A stretch of DNA of 64,000 nucleotides from Lactobacillus johnsonii ATCC 33200 (GTDB taxonomy: Bacteria; Bacillota; Bacilli; Lactobacillales; Lactobacillaceae). A model generated the notes under the pieces. The model did not search any database, was not told the DNA's origin, and saw only the letters and a program-made list of their open reading frames with translations. How positions within the stretch are numbered: position 1 is the stretch's first letter; every line of letters begins with the position of its first letter. This document shows, in pieces, positions 26,967 to 36,953 of the stretch. A program made the translations under genes and the position numbers. Location: positions 486,940-550,939 of the forward strand of contig NZ_GG670121.1 in assembly GCF_000159355.1 (NCBI RefSeq). Direction: 5' to 3'.

Positions 26967-27989
26967 TTAGGCGTTTTGATTTACCTTAATCCGGTGTCTA
27001 AAGACTACGTATGACCAGATGATATAAGCTAAGGCGATTGGCAAAAGGATTAGAGCAACAATTGTCATTACCTCAAGTGTTAGTTTAGAGTTGGCTGCAT
27101 TTTTAATTAAAAGTGAGTGGGCTGGATCAGTGGCGATTAATACGCGAGGGAAGAGTCCGTTAAATAAAAGTCCAACAACAGCTACTAAAGTTAATCCACT
27201 CGTTACGAAAGCTTTTCCTTGCTTATTTTTAATTAAGGCAATATCAGACCAAGCAGTTAGAACAACAATAAGTAAAGTAATAATTGTTGAAGAGATTGGT
27301 CTTAACTTAAAGAAATCAGTTTGGAAGAAAATCAATAAAGCAAAGACAATTTCTCCTAAATAAGCTACAAGATAAAGCTTCTCGTTTAAGTTAGCAGCAC
27401 GCTTACTTAATTCTGGGTCATCAATTCTTAATCTTAAGAAGTTAATTCCATGAATTAAGCAAAGGAGCCCTCCTGCTACTCCTGCAACTACTGATAATGG
27501 GTTAACAATATTCCAAAAACTTAAACTCATATTTCCTTGAGCATCGATTGGAACACCTTGAATTAGGCTACCGAACATCATTGTAAGGAAAAATGGAGCT
27601 AATAAACTACCCCCAAATAGGGCACTAGTCCAGATTCTAAATCCGTGCTCAGTTTCGGCATGAGCAGAAAATTCAAAGGATACTCCTCTGATAATTAGAG
27701 CAAATAAGGTAAAGAATAGTAAGATGTAATATCCACTAAATAGACTTGCATACCAATCAGAGAATGACGCAAACATGGCACCACCGGCTGTGATAAGCCA
27801 TACTTCATTTCCATCCCAGTGTGGTCCAATAGTTTCCATCATTACATGTTTTTCTTGATCATTTTTTGCTAAAAACTGTGTTGCCATTCCTACACCATAG
27901 TCAAAACCTTCAGTAAAGTAGAAAATCATGAAAAGAAGGCCAATTAATAGGAACCAAAGCAACTGTAAAAAATCAATTCCATCGATCAT
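26967..27989 (-). CDS. cydB: Cytochrome bd oxidase subunit II CydB
   Basis: 340 residues, about eight membrane helices. FTEGFDYGVGM near 27-37 and the ETIGPHWDGNEVWLITAGGAMFA segment near 51-73 are diagnostic of CydB. It holds subunit I and its quinol site in place. Its ATG overlaps the cydA stop by one base (TAATG). Second gene of the operon. Confidence 0.95.
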   Translation of the reverse strand: MIDGIDFLQLLWFLLIGLLFMIFYFTEGFDYGVGMATQFLAKNDQEKHVMMETIGPHWDGNEVWLITAGGAMFASFSDWYASLFSGYYILLFFTLFALIIRGVSFEFSAHAETEHGFRIWTSALFGGSLLAPFFLTMMFGSLIQGVPIDAQGNMSLSFWNIVNPLSVVAGVAGGLLCLIHGINFLRLRIDDPELSKRAANLNEKLYLVAYLGEIVFALLIFFQTDFFKLRPISSTIITLLIVVLTAWSDIALIKNKQGKAFVTSGLTLVAVVGLLFNGLFPRVLIATDPAHSLLIKNAANSKLTLEVMTIVALILLPIALAYIIWSYVVFRHRIKVNQNA

Positions 27990-29380
27990 TAGTATGCACC
28001 CCTTTCAAGTGCACCAGCTACACCCATATCAAGTTGACGTTTACAGTAATAGATCATCACTCCGCCAAGAGTTGAGAAGATTAGGAAGTACATAATATTT
28101 GTGAACCAGAGCTCACCGGTGGTTGTACTTGCAGAAATTGAATCTGCAATTGTAAATAGACCATAGACGGTCCATGGGAAACGACCAAGTTCTGTAATGA
28201 ACCAACCACAAGTATTAGCAATAAATGGAAGGAAGGTTGAAATACCTAAAATCCATAAGAACCAGCGTTTGTTTTCAATTGTATTCTTCTTTGGACGAGT
28301 CCAAATTAAACCTAAAATTGAAAGCAAAGCAAATAGGGCACCAAAACCAGCCATGATTCTAAAGCTATAGAATAAGGTCTTAACCGGAACATAATAGCTC
28401 ATGTCTTTGCCAAACTTTTTATCGTATTTTGCATGCAATTCTTTATTGATTTGATTCATTCCCTTAATGGAACCACTAGTACTGTGATAAGTAAGAATGG
28501 TTAGAACATCAGGAATAGAAATTGCACCTTCATTTTTATGTTCTTTAGTATTTAAATTAGCAACTATATCCCATGGAGCGTGATCGCCTGTTGTTTCATA
28601 AACACCTTCAGTTGCTGCAAACTTCATTGGTTGTTCGTGAATTTCAACTTGAGTTTGATAGTCACCAGCACCAATTTCAGCAATTGAAGCAAATAAGGCA
28701 ACCCAAAGAGCGATACGCATGGACTTTTTATGGAAGTTAACATCCCGTTTTCTAAGTAAGCCAAAAGCAGCCATCCCAATTACGACAAATGAAGCCGTAA
28801 CAATAGCACCGATTACTACGTGTGGGAAACTAGCCCATAGTTGTTCGTTGGCAATTAAAGCCCAAAAATTAGCCATTTGCGCCTTACCATTTTTAATGAC
28901 ATAGCCAACTGGATGCTGCATAAAGGCATTAGCGGTTAAAATCCAAATTGCACTCAGCATTGAACCGATAAAAGAGATCCAAACTAAGGCACAGTGCAAG
29001 GCTGGCTTAAACTTGTTCCATGTAAACATCCATAAACCAATGAAGGTAGATTCCATAAAGAAAGCTAACAAAGCTTCAATGGCCAATGGAGCACCAAAAA
29101 TATCACCCATGAAACGAGAGTAGTCAGACCAGTTCATTCCGAATTGAAATTCCTGAATAATTCCTGTAACTACCCCGACAGCAAAACTCAATAGATAAAT
29201 TTTTCCCCAGAATTGAGCCATCTTTTTATATACTTCGTCCTTTTTAACGACGTAGAGTGTTTCCATGATTGATACAATGAATCCCATCCCAATGGAGAAG
29301 GGAACAAAGAAGAAGTGGAAGACTGTAGTCATTGCGAATTGGAAGCGGGCAAGATCTAACATTGTTACACCCGATAACAT
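27989..29380 (-). CDS. cydA: Cytochrome bd oxidase subunit I CydA
   Basis: 463 residues from the ATG at 29380, preferred over one two codons upstream that is only a base or two from AGGTGA. Haem ligand His lies in FHFFFVPFSIG near residue 20; FPHVVIG near 184 holds the second His; ELGRFPWTVYG near 390 is the GRxPW motif. The quinol loop is short, as in Lactobacillus. It oxidises quinol with O2 to water. Lactobacilli cannot make haem, so activity needs exogenous haem. First gene of cydABCD-menA. Confidence 0.95.
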   Translation of the reverse strand: MLSGVTMLDLARFQFAMTTVFHFFFVPFSIGMGFIVSIMETLYVVKKDEVYKKMAQFWGKIYLLSFAVGVVTGIIQEFQFGMNWSDYSRFMGDIFGAPLAIEALLAFFMESTFIGLWMFTWNKFKPALHCALVWISFIGSMLSAIWILTANAFMQHPVGYVIKNGKAQMANFWALIANEQLWASFPHVVIGAIVTASFVVIGMAAFGLLRKRDVNFHKKSMRIALWVALFASIAEIGAGDYQTQVEIHEQPMKFAATEGVYETTGDHAPWDIVANLNTKEHKNEGAISIPDVLTILTYHSTSGSIKGMNQINKELHAKYDKKFGKDMSYYVPVKTLFYSFRIMAGFGALFALLSILGLIWTRPKKNTIENKRWFLWILGISTFLPFIANTCGWFITELGRFPWTVYGLFTIADSISASTTTGELWFTNIMYFLIFSTLGGVMIYYCKRQLDMGVAGALERGAY

Positions 29381-29428
29381 TTTCATTCACCTATTTCTAT
29401 TTCCACATATATAACATCTGTTTCCTTA

Positions 29429-29457
29429 AGCATATACTTTATTGATGCCGTTTTCAA
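29429..29457 (-). promoter_or_regulatory. cyd promoter with CcpA (cre) site
   Basis: Minus-strand TTGAAA (-35) and TATGCT (-10) are 17 bp apart. The -35 is embedded in TTGAAAACGGCATCA (29443-29457), which fits the cre consensus WTGNAANCGNNNNCA. CcpA binding here would block the promoter, so respiration genes should be repressed on rapidly used sugar. Confidence 0.7.
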
Positions 29458-29506
29458 TAAAATATAAGAATAAGTTCATAACTTTTTTCTTAGGTAAGTT
29501 TAGAGC

Positions 29507-29541
29507 AAAAAAATAAGGATTTCAATGTTGAAATCCTTATA
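29507..29541 (-). terminator. Terminator of ABC exporter gene
   Basis: ATAAGGATTTCAA / TTGAAATCCTTAT stem followed by a T run on the minus strand. Confidence 0.85.
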
Positions 29542-29544
29542 GAT

Positions 29545-31884
29545 CTATTCACTTCTTAAAGCAATTGCGGCGTCCTTTTTAGCAGCCATTCGAGCTGGTA
29601 TGTGACCACCAAGCATTGTTAAAACAGTACTAATAATTACTAAAATTAAGGCTTGCATTGAGTCGAGTTGTGCAACGTTACTCATATTAGTAATTGCGTA
29701 TAATACTGCGTTGATTGGGAAAGTGCATAAGTATGCAATCAGGATACCTAAAATACCAGAAAAGAGGCCGAGAATAAAGGTTTCAGCATCAAAGACACGG
29801 GTAATATCGCGTTTTCTAGCACCTAAAGCTTTAAGCACACCAATTTCTTTTGTACGCTCTAAAACAGAAGTATAAGTTAAAATACCAATCATAATCATGG
29901 AAGTAACTAAAGAAATAGCAGCAAAAGCAACTAAAACGTCAGTAATTCCGTCAAGCAGACCACCAGTTAACTTAGTGACCGTGCCTGACATATCAGTATA
30001 GATAACCTGATCTTTTTTAGCTTTACCTTTATTATATTTGTCTAAGTAATCGAGAACTTTATCTTTAGACTTAAATGAATTTGGATAGATAAGAATACCG
30101 CTAGGGATGCTAGAGCCACCAAGAGATGCAATAAATTGCTCTTTTTGAGTTTGGTTCATTGGCTGGTTGGTCATTACATTGGTAGTACTATTCTTTTGCG
30201 CCTTAACAATATTCGAATTTTCATTTTGCTTAATAATTTCTTGAGTTAAACCATCACTGTAAGCAATACCGTTATCTAGAAGGGCCATTTGACTATTATT
30301 TTTACCACGAATAACGGCACTTAATTTTAAGGTTAAGTTGCTAGAATCATACATTGATTTAGAAGCTTTTTGTGGAACAAAATTTCCAGTAGGCAATTCT
30401 TGATAGTAATTGTTGTTACTAATTACCTTAAAAGTACGGCCGACAATTTTGTTTAGATCAATTTTTTGACCATCTTTAATTGAAATCCCTAAATTCTTAA
30501 GTGCATTAATATTGGCTTGATTTTTATTATTTAACACAAGAACTACTTCGTTATTTGACGTAGGCCAGGAACCAGCAAGTAGTTGGTAATTATCCTTTAA
30601 AAAAGTTCCTTGCTTTGAATCAAGCGTTTTAGGAAAGACACTTGTGTTAATCCCTACACTATTCATCCCTTGAAGTTGAGCACTAGCAATAGCAGAACCG
30701 GAGCTGTTAACATTAGAAAATTCTACATGCTTAATTTTGCCATTATCATTAGTTAAAAGATTAAGCTGGGTTCCTCGAATAAAGGAGATGTTGTTAGCAT
30801 ATGAAGGATTAATTTTCTTAACATAATTGATATAAGACTGAGTAATCTTATTTTCATGTGTATTTTTCTCGTTGTCTGGTTTTGCGGCAACGAGATAGCC
30901 CTTATTTTTGACATTTTTGTCAGATTCAGTTCGGCTTGTAGCGGCGTTCATATCTGTTGCCGTTTGAGAAATAGAAATCGGGAATTTAGCTAGTGTTTTA
31001 CTTTGCGTTTCATTAATTTGTTTTTGAAAACCATGTGATAAAGCTAAAACAATAGCAATACCAATAATTCCGATACTTGAAGCAAAGGCAGTTAAAAAAG
31101 TTCTACCTTTCTTAGTCATAATGTTAGTAAAACTAAGTTTTAGAGCATTCCAGTAAGACATTTTTGTCTTTTTGAGTTTAAAAGTATCCTTTACTTCTTT
31201 TTTAGGCTCAAAGGCATTTGAATCACTAAGAATTTTTCCATCCTGGAAATGGACAATTCTACTTGCATATTCTTCAGCCAGTTCAGGATTATGTGTAACC
31301 ATGATGACTAATTTATCGTGGCTGAGTTCCTTGATTAGCTCCATAATACTTTCACTGGTTTTAGTATCTAAAGCTCCTGTTGGCTCGTCACATAGAAGAA
31401 TATCGGGATCATTAGCTATTGCCCGAGCAATAGCGACTCGTTGCATTTGTCCGCCGGATAATTGATTAGGACGTTTCTTTAAATGGTCGCCTAGCCCAAC
31501 ACGCTTTAGCGCAGCAATGGCCTTTTCGTGGCGTTCATTACTACTTACGCCTGAGAGGGTCATGCCAAGCTCTACATTTTCAATAATAGAAAGGTGAGAA
31601 ATGAGATTATAACTTTGAAAAATAAAGCCGACCGAATTATTGCGGTAAGCATCCCAGTCAGGTTGAGAGAAATTTTTCGTCGACTTACCATTGATGATAA
31701 TGTCTCCAGAATCGTAATGATCTAATCCACCAATTACATTTAAAAGCGTCGTCTTACCAGACCCACTAGGACCTAAGATAGCAACGAATTCACTGTTACG
31801 GAAATTAATCGTAACGTCATCTAATGCATGTGTGACAGTATCACCTACGTGATAGGTCTTTTTTAAGTGTAAGAGTTGTAGCAT
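29545..31884 (-). CDS. MacB-like ABC transporter, ATPase fused to FtsX permease
   Basis: 779 residues. Residues 1-225 are an ATPase of the MacB/LolD type (Walker A GPSGSGKTT near 40, LSGGQMQRVAIARAIA near 140, CDEPTGALD near 163). A membrane helix follows near 265-290, then a large external domain (about 300-640), then three helices with the FtsX signature GVLKALGARKRDI near 690. This architecture is a mechanotransmission pump; substrates range from peptides to lipoproteins. It is 12 bp after a YdcF gene in the same direction. Confidence 0.9.
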   Translation of the reverse strand: MLQLLHLKKTYHVGDTVTHALDDVTINFRNSEFVAILGPSGSGKTTLLNVIGGLDHYDSGDIIINGKSTKNFSQPDWDAYRNNSVGFIFQSYNLISHLSIIENVELGMTLSGVSSNERHEKAIAALKRVGLGDHLKKRPNQLSGGQMQRVAIARAIANDPDILLCDEPTGALDTKTSESIMELIKELSHDKLVIMVTHNPELAEEYASRIVHFQDGKILSDSNAFEPKKEVKDTFKLKKTKMSYWNALKLSFTNIMTKKGRTFLTAFASSIGIIGIAIVLALSHGFQKQINETQSKTLAKFPISISQTATDMNAATSRTESDKNVKNKGYLVAAKPDNEKNTHENKITQSYINYVKKINPSYANNISFIRGTQLNLLTNDNGKIKHVEFSNVNSSGSAIASAQLQGMNSVGINTSVFPKTLDSKQGTFLKDNYQLLAGSWPTSNNEVVLVLNNKNQANINALKNLGISIKDGQKIDLNKIVGRTFKVISNNNYYQELPTGNFVPQKASKSMYDSSNLTLKLSAVIRGKNNSQMALLDNGIAYSDGLTQEIIKQNENSNIVKAQKNSTTNVMTNQPMNQTQKEQFIASLGGSSIPSGILIYPNSFKSKDKVLDYLDKYNKGKAKKDQVIYTDMSGTVTKLTGGLLDGITDVLVAFAAISLVTSMIMIGILTYTSVLERTKEIGVLKALGARKRDITRVFDAETFILGLFSGILGILIAYLCTFPINAVLYAITNMSNVAQLDSMQALILVIISTVLTMLGGHIPARMAAKKDAAIALRSE

Positions 31885-31896
31885 ATTTTTTCCTTT

Positions 31897-33018
31897 CTAA
31901 GCAATTATGTATTTGCCCCAGCCTAATACGGCAAAAATTGCTTGGATTATAAATAAAATTGCAATTAAACCAATGATAACAAAATGGCGTTTCTTATGCA
32001 TGATAAAGACCCCAGCAAATTCACGAATTGTAGCATTAGGTAAGAAATAAAAACGTGTAGTTGCTCCGACACCATTGGCCTTTAAATGAGCCATTTTTGC
32101 ATAAAGGCCCGCTCTAAAAAGATGATAGTTATTAGTGAAAAACTTAGCTTTAAATTTTGAATTTCCCCAATCACTGATTGCTACTTTTTTAGAGTAGAGC
32201 ATGTTTTGATAGGTATTAGTTGATTTATCTTCTAATAGAATCAAGTTAGAGTCATAGCCATGTTTAACGGCGTAATCTTTCATAGCGGCTGCTTCAGAGA
32301 GATCCTCGTCTTTTCCTTGTCCACCTGACATAATTAGTTTTGGACGTTTATGTCCTTTATCATATTGTTTATTAGAAAAAGCAATAGCTCGGTCAATTCG
32401 TGCACCTAACAGGCGTGATACTTTCTTTCCATCAATTAATCCTGCGCCGAGAACAATTAGGTAATCTTGCTTGTAGCGACGGGGAGTAATTTGATACAAA
32501 ACTAAATTAAGTAAAAAGTTATACATTACAAATAGAAGATAAAAGGCAATCAAAGTTGCTCCAGCAACTAGAGAATGAAGCCAGTCCGGTAGGCGGTGAA
32601 ATACACCTAATCTATTTAAAGTCCATATTCCTACTAAAAATAAACCAATAATCAAAGTTAAAAGATTTGGTAAAGAATGACTTTCATATTTCCAAACAAA
32701 ATACGCATTCCATAGAAAGAAAATCCAAGAAAAAGTTACTAAGAAAAAGATTCCAAATAGAATAGCCAAAGCAAGGAAAGAAAATGAGATAGTTAGTAAA
32801 GGATTGTGTTGAGAAATAATTAAAATAGCAGACCATACTAAAAAGCTAATCCCAAAGGCTGTAAAAATGAGTCCATTGATTAAACGTCGTGGTTCAATTA
32901 ACCATGAAAGTAAAAATAAACTAAAAAATATAAACATAATCAAGGAAGTAAGGGTTACTTGATTATGTACAATAAAATTAAAAATTTGATGCAGAGATTG
33001 CATGAGTTGTGATTGCAT
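31897..33018 (-). CDS. YdcF-family (DUF218) membrane protein
   Basis: 373 residues. About five membrane helices fill the first 175 residues; the DUF218 domain follows with LIVLGAGLIDGKKVSRLLGAR near 188-208, MSGGQGKDE near 232 and LEDKSTNTYQNMLYSKK near 260; another helix near the C-terminus. The domain is related to SanA/YdcF proteins linked to envelope metabolism; biochemical activity unknown. Likely cotranscribed with the MacB-like exporter. Confidence 0.85.
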   Translation of the reverse strand: MQSQLMQSLHQIFNFIVHNQVTLTSLIMFIFFSLFLLSWLIEPRRLINGLIFTAFGISFLVWSAILIISQHNPLLTISFSFLALAILFGIFFLVTFSWIFFLWNAYFVWKYESHSLPNLLTLIIGLFLVGIWTLNRLGVFHRLPDWLHSLVAGATLIAFYLLFVMYNFLLNLVLYQITPRRYKQDYLIVLGAGLIDGKKVSRLLGARIDRAIAFSNKQYDKGHKRPKLIMSGGQGKDEDLSEAAAMKDYAVKHGYDSNLILLEDKSTNTYQNMLYSKKVAISDWGNSKFKAKFFTNNYHLFRAGLYAKMAHLKANGVGATTRFYFLPNATIREFAGVFIMHKKRHFVIIGLIAILFIIQAIFAVLGWGKYIIA

Positions 33019-33097
33019 GATTAAATGTCCTTATGTCTTTTTAATAAATAATTATAATGAAAAGAAATAGATAATTTCAATTAGAGGAAGTGTTCGG

Positions 33098-33745
33098 ATG
33101 AAGACTTTTTTACGCTTTTTAGGGAATTTAGCAACAGTAATTATTGCTTTTGTATTATATACACTTTTGCAATTAGGATATGCGCAAAAAAAGGTAAACT
33201 TGTTATTCGCAGTTATTTTAGCAGTTTTAACTGTGGCAGTAATTTATTGGATGTATTGGATTTACAAACGAGAATTAAAGCAAGAAAATGATTGGTTCTT
33301 TAATGCTAAACCTCACTGGGATGTAAAACGAATAATTATTTCAGTAGCAGCATTTTTTACACTCGTAATTTTCCAAATAGCCTATGTCAGATTATTTGGT
33401 GGTAACACAATTTCGAAAAATCAAGAAGAGCTAGATGCAATCAGAAAAGTTGCTTCCCCAATGTTCAATGTTTTATTAGTGATAGTGGCACCAATCTGTG
33501 AGGAATTTATCTTTAGAGCTCTATTTTTCAACACATTTTTCCCAGTAGAAAATGTATTTAATAAATGGGTTGGAATTGTAGTAAGTGGTTTTATTTTTGC
33601 TTATGGACATGATCCGATGTTTAGTAAATTTATTTATTTATATTGGGTAATGGGAATGATCCTAGCTTGGACGTACGTCACTACAAAAGATGTAAGATAT
33701 TCGATTTTGACTCATATGTTAAACAATATCCTGTCAATTTTATAG
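33098..33745 (+). CDS. CPBP-family intramembrane protease (Abi/CAAX)
   Basis: 215 residues, about six membrane helices. The three active-site signatures are present: CEEFIFR (EExxxR) near 132-138, FAYGHD (FxxxxH type) near 165 and THMLNN (HxxxN) near 207. In lactobacilli such proteases are often tied to bacteriocin self-immunity or to prenyl-protein processing. No bacteriocin gene is adjacent. RBS AGAGGAAGTG. Confidence 0.87.
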   Translation: MKTFLRFLGNLATVIIAFVLYTLLQLGYAQKKVNLLFAVILAVLTVAVIYWMYWIYKRELKQENDWFFNAKPHWDVKRIIISVAAFFTLVIFQIAYVRLFGGNTISKNQEELDAIRKVASPMFNVLLVIVAPICEEFIFRALFFNTFFPVENVFNKWVGIVVSGFIFAYGHDPMFSKFIYLYWVMGMILAWTYVTTKDVRYSILTHMLNNILSIL

Positions 33746-33751
33746 CAAAAT

Positions 33752-33777
33752 AAAAAGAGCATTAATGCTCTTTTTTT
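33752..33777. terminator. Bidirectional terminator
   Basis: AAAAAGAGCAT / ATGCTCTTTTTTT hairpin; the stop codon of the convergent YagU gene lies inside it. Confidence 0.85.
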
Positions 33778-34271
33778 CTTTGTCCTAATTGCTGTAAAAC
33801 AATTTCAGCAATTTCGTTATTAGTCCACATCCATGCTATATGTCCTAAAGCCTCAGAAATATGTTCTTCCATTGGTTGGTTCTTTGGAGAAGGGACAGTT
33901 TTCATTAATGGCATAATTACTAGGTGAAAAGCAATCCAAACTCCTAAGCCAAATGGAACGCCCTGATCTATTGTTAACCACTTAACTTTCTTTTCAAGAA
34001 GAGCCGCATAGGCAGTAGCAAAAGAAATTGAAAAACCAAAGTGAACAAGATAACTAACCCAAGGTAGTTTTTCTCCTGAATAAGTATAAGTTGCATGAGT
34101 TAAGCGGGCTGGAACACCCATTTGCTCTAGTAATTTTTGTGGAGGGTTAGTCTTATTTCTTTCTGGTGTTCTTGGAGGAAGAATGTTTTCCCAGCCCAAT
34201 TTAACTAATCCAGAAATAACACCAGCAGCAGTTCCAGCTACTAATACATTTTTCCAATTAAATTTTGACAT
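33762..34271 (-). CDS. YagU-family (DUF1440) membrane protein
   Basis: 169 residues, three to four hydrophobic helices. N-terminal AGTAAGVISGLVKLGWENILPPR and the later VPFGLGVWIAFHLVIMP and EALGHIAWMW segments match the YagU family. E. coli YagU has been linked to acid resistance; here the function is unknown. The downstream hairpin includes its stop codon. Confidence 0.8.
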   Translation of the reverse strand: MSKFNWKNVLVAGTAAGVISGLVKLGWENILPPRTPERNKTNPPQKLLEQMGVPARLTHATYTYSGEKLPWVSYLVHFGFSISFATAYAALLEKKVKWLTIDQGVPFGLGVWIAFHLVIMPLMKTVPSPKNQPMEEHISEALGHIAWMWTNNEIAEIVLQQLGQRKKEH

Positions 34272-34321
34272 TAAACTTCACGTCCTTTTAATTAGTTCTT
34301 TCATTTTTTATTGTAACAAAT

Positions 34322-35776
34322 TCACTCTTTGGTAGAGGCTTTAAGGCTTGATTTTGCTTGCACGTTCTTAGCAGCCATTTTATTTAAGTAGGTCCAAATC
34401 TGTGGACGATATTTTCTTAATACAATGAGCAGTACTAAGTAAATAATAATGCACAAACTAATCCAAAGAGGATTTTTTGAGATGAAGGCGGCAAACACTG
34501 CTGCATTTAAGGGGTGAGCCATTAAGTTAAAGCTAGTGACTAAAACGATGCCTGCTGGAATAGCAGCTCCGTAGTGAGAAATCGCATTTGTGTAAATAGA
34601 ACCTAACCAGCTTGAAGCATAAAGCCCTAAACTAAACCAAATAACTCCATTTGCAATGACTTTGAGAATATTACCGTTAGTAATAGCGACAATTGATTCA
34701 ACCATGTAAGGGAGAGCAATTAAATCAACAACAGGTAAAGTTTTATTTCCCGGTAAAACAAAAGCAATGACTACCATGATTGGAATTAAAATAATTCCTG
34801 AAATAATTGTAGCTGGTTCTCCGTAACCGACACCATCATCAACTGCTAAAAACCAACGTTTACTATCTTGTATTAAGTCAATTCCTGATTTTGCATTTTT
34901 ATTTTGTTTACGTTCTTGGTTAATTTGTTTAGCTAAAGGAATGAATGCTTTACTAAAGACTTTTGTAACTAAAGGGAAAATCGTCATGACAGCTGAAAGC
35001 TGAATAGAGAATTGAAAAATTTGTCCCCATGCTGCTACTGTGGCTAAATTTTTAATATTACCTAATATTCCAATTAAAAGCCCTAAGATGGCTCCTAAAG
35101 TCGTTGGTTCACCAAAAACACCAAATTTATTTTTAAATGCAGTTGGAGTCAAATTAGCTTTATTAAAACCAAGTAAATTCCAAAGTGGATCTAACAAAAT
35201 GGCTGGAATAGTTTGAACAATATTTTGAAGTGCACAGACAGTGGTATTGTCAATCTTATAATACGTAGACCAACGATCTGCCTGAATTTCGGCCAGCAGT
35301 AATGTATAGAGAAGCATGAAAAAAGATAAGCCTAAAGAAATCCACCAATTATGTGTTACATAAAAAGCAAGAGTTCCCCAAATCATGAAACCAAAGTTGT
35401 TCCAAAGATTTGACGGCATAAAAACTTTTGTAATTCCAATAGCAAATAAAACAAATTCAGCCACTAGTCCGAATACAAAAAAAGTTAATCCAATTGGTGC
35501 GCTAAAACTCGCTAATGCTCCAGCTTGCCAACCGATATCAACGACTGGTAGCTTTATGCCGGTATTATTAACCATTTGACGGACTATTTTAGTAACTACT
35601 GGAGTAAATTCATTAATAATCCAAGAAAAACCAGTTAGACCTACACCAGCATAAAATGCACACATCATTGCTTTCTTTGGTTTTACCTTTAAAAACAAAG
35701 AAATGATAAAAATCATAATAGGGACAATGACACTTGCCCCAAAGGCATTAAAGAAATTATGGATGTTATTTAGCAT
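34322..35776 (-). CDS. PTS galactitol-type EIIC (GatC family)
   Basis: 484 residues from the ATG at 35776, which follows AGAGG by seven bases; an upstream in-frame start would add 18 residues without an RBS. Multi-pass protein with GatC family features such as NNFGFMIWGTLAFYVTHNWW near 128 and the AVDDGVGYGEPATI segment near 305. EIIC carries sugar alcohols or related sugars while phosphorylating them, but no EIIA or EIIB gene lies nearby, so it is an orphan that must borrow partners. Substrate unknown. Confidence 0.85.
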   Translation of the reverse strand: MLNNIHNFFNAFGASVIVPIMIFIISLFLKVKPKKAMMCAFYAGVGLTGFSWIINEFTPVVTKIVRQMVNNTGIKLPVVDIGWQAGALASFSAPIGLTFFVFGLVAEFVLFAIGITKVFMPSNLWNNFGFMIWGTLAFYVTHNWWISLGLSFFMLLYTLLLAEIQADRWSTYYKIDNTTVCALQNIVQTIPAILLDPLWNLLGFNKANLTPTAFKNKFGVFGEPTTLGAILGLLIGILGNIKNLATVAAWGQIFQFSIQLSAVMTIFPLVTKVFSKAFIPLAKQINQERKQNKNAKSGIDLIQDSKRWFLAVDDGVGYGEPATIISGIILIPIMVVIAFVLPGNKTLPVVDLIALPYMVESIVAITNGNILKVIANGVIWFSLGLYASSWLGSIYTNAISHYGAAIPAGIVLVTSFNLMAHPLNAAVFAAFISKNPLWISLCIIIYLVLLIVLRKYRPQIWTYLNKMAAKNVQAKSSLKASTKE

Positions 35777-35921
35777 TTGATTGCCTCTTTTCTCGTTCCA
35801 TATTTTTAGTATAAAAAACAAGAAAAACAAAGTCTAATAATTAGGAAGATATTGCTTGGGAAATAAATAACAGAGTGTTTCAATAGACAATGAGAGGTAA
35901 CTTAGTTTGGAGGTATCGATA

Positions 35922-36930
35922 ATGAAAAAATTAGTTTCAATTGGCTTAATTGGTTTGTTAAGTTCTACGATGTTAACCGCATGTAGTAATTCACAAAATA
36001 ATAGTTCTAGTTCATCAACTGAGAAGACAACAACAGTTAAGAAGAGTAGTAAGCTTACAGCAACTAATATGAATACTAAAAAAACAAACGGCAATTATAA
36101 TTGCTTATGCTGGTGAAAAGTATACAGATATTTGGAAGAAGACTTTTAAGCAAGCACAAAACGATTCTGTAGTCGTAAAGCTTCATAATCGAAAAGATTT
36201 TTCATACATGCAAAATGGTAGTGATGTTGCATACGAAATCGCTACAGTTGATGGGGATAAATATTTCTATTACACAAAGAATGATCCAACAATTTTCTTC
36301 TATCACAAAAATAAGGAAATTGGTTCATCTGACATTAAAATGATGATTAAGTACCTCAACAATCATAACGACGGTAATAAAGTAAATAAGATCATTAAAA
36401 ATGTCAAAGTAGTAGACGAAAGAAAGACAGCGAGTAAGAACTAAAAAGATTGCTGGAGATAAAGGCCTATATACTGTTCCCGCAAAACTGCAAGGTGAGT
36501 GGTACAGTATGGATAATAATCGCCGTACGCACAGTAAAGATACTAATCAATTAAGAAAAATTGAATTTGGTACCCATACTCTTACTACTGAAGATCATCA
36601 ATATGAGCTTCATATTCCAGATAAAGAGTATTTCGAAAAGCATCAAAAATTTTCTAATGATTATCTAAACGATACGCACACTTGGGTTAAGGTTTTTAAT
36701 AATACTGAGCCTTTGAAGGAGTCAATTATATTAATTTAATTGGTTGGACAGCTAAGGATAATCACCAAACTTCATATGGTTATACTCTTTTAGACCAAGA
36801 GCCAGTAATCATTTTAGCTAGTGGACAAGAAAAAATAACTGATCAGGCTTACTGGAAGACACCTGAACTAGCTAAAAAGCACCAGGACCAAAATTTTGAT
36901 AAGCTAATTACGAAAGCAGAAAATAATTAG
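35922..36930 (+). pseudogene. Lipoprotein gene broken by three frameshifts
   Basis: The start is clear: TTGGAGG, ATG at 35922, and a lipoprotein signal ending LTAC followed by an S/N-rich linker. At an A7 run (36078-36084) the frame shifts; it resumes as TAIIIAYAGEKYTDIWKKTF and continues to about 36425-36440, shifts again into RTKKIAGDKGLYTVPAKLQGE, and near 36700-36720 shifts once more into VNYINLIGWTAKDNHQTSYG, ending AENN at 36930. Restored length is about 335 residues. I do not recognise the family beyond a Lactobacillus extracellular lipoprotein. At least one break is in a homopolymer, so sequence error is possible. Confidence 0.8.
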
Positions 36931-36953
36931 AAAGTAGCATTGAGGTAAGAGTT

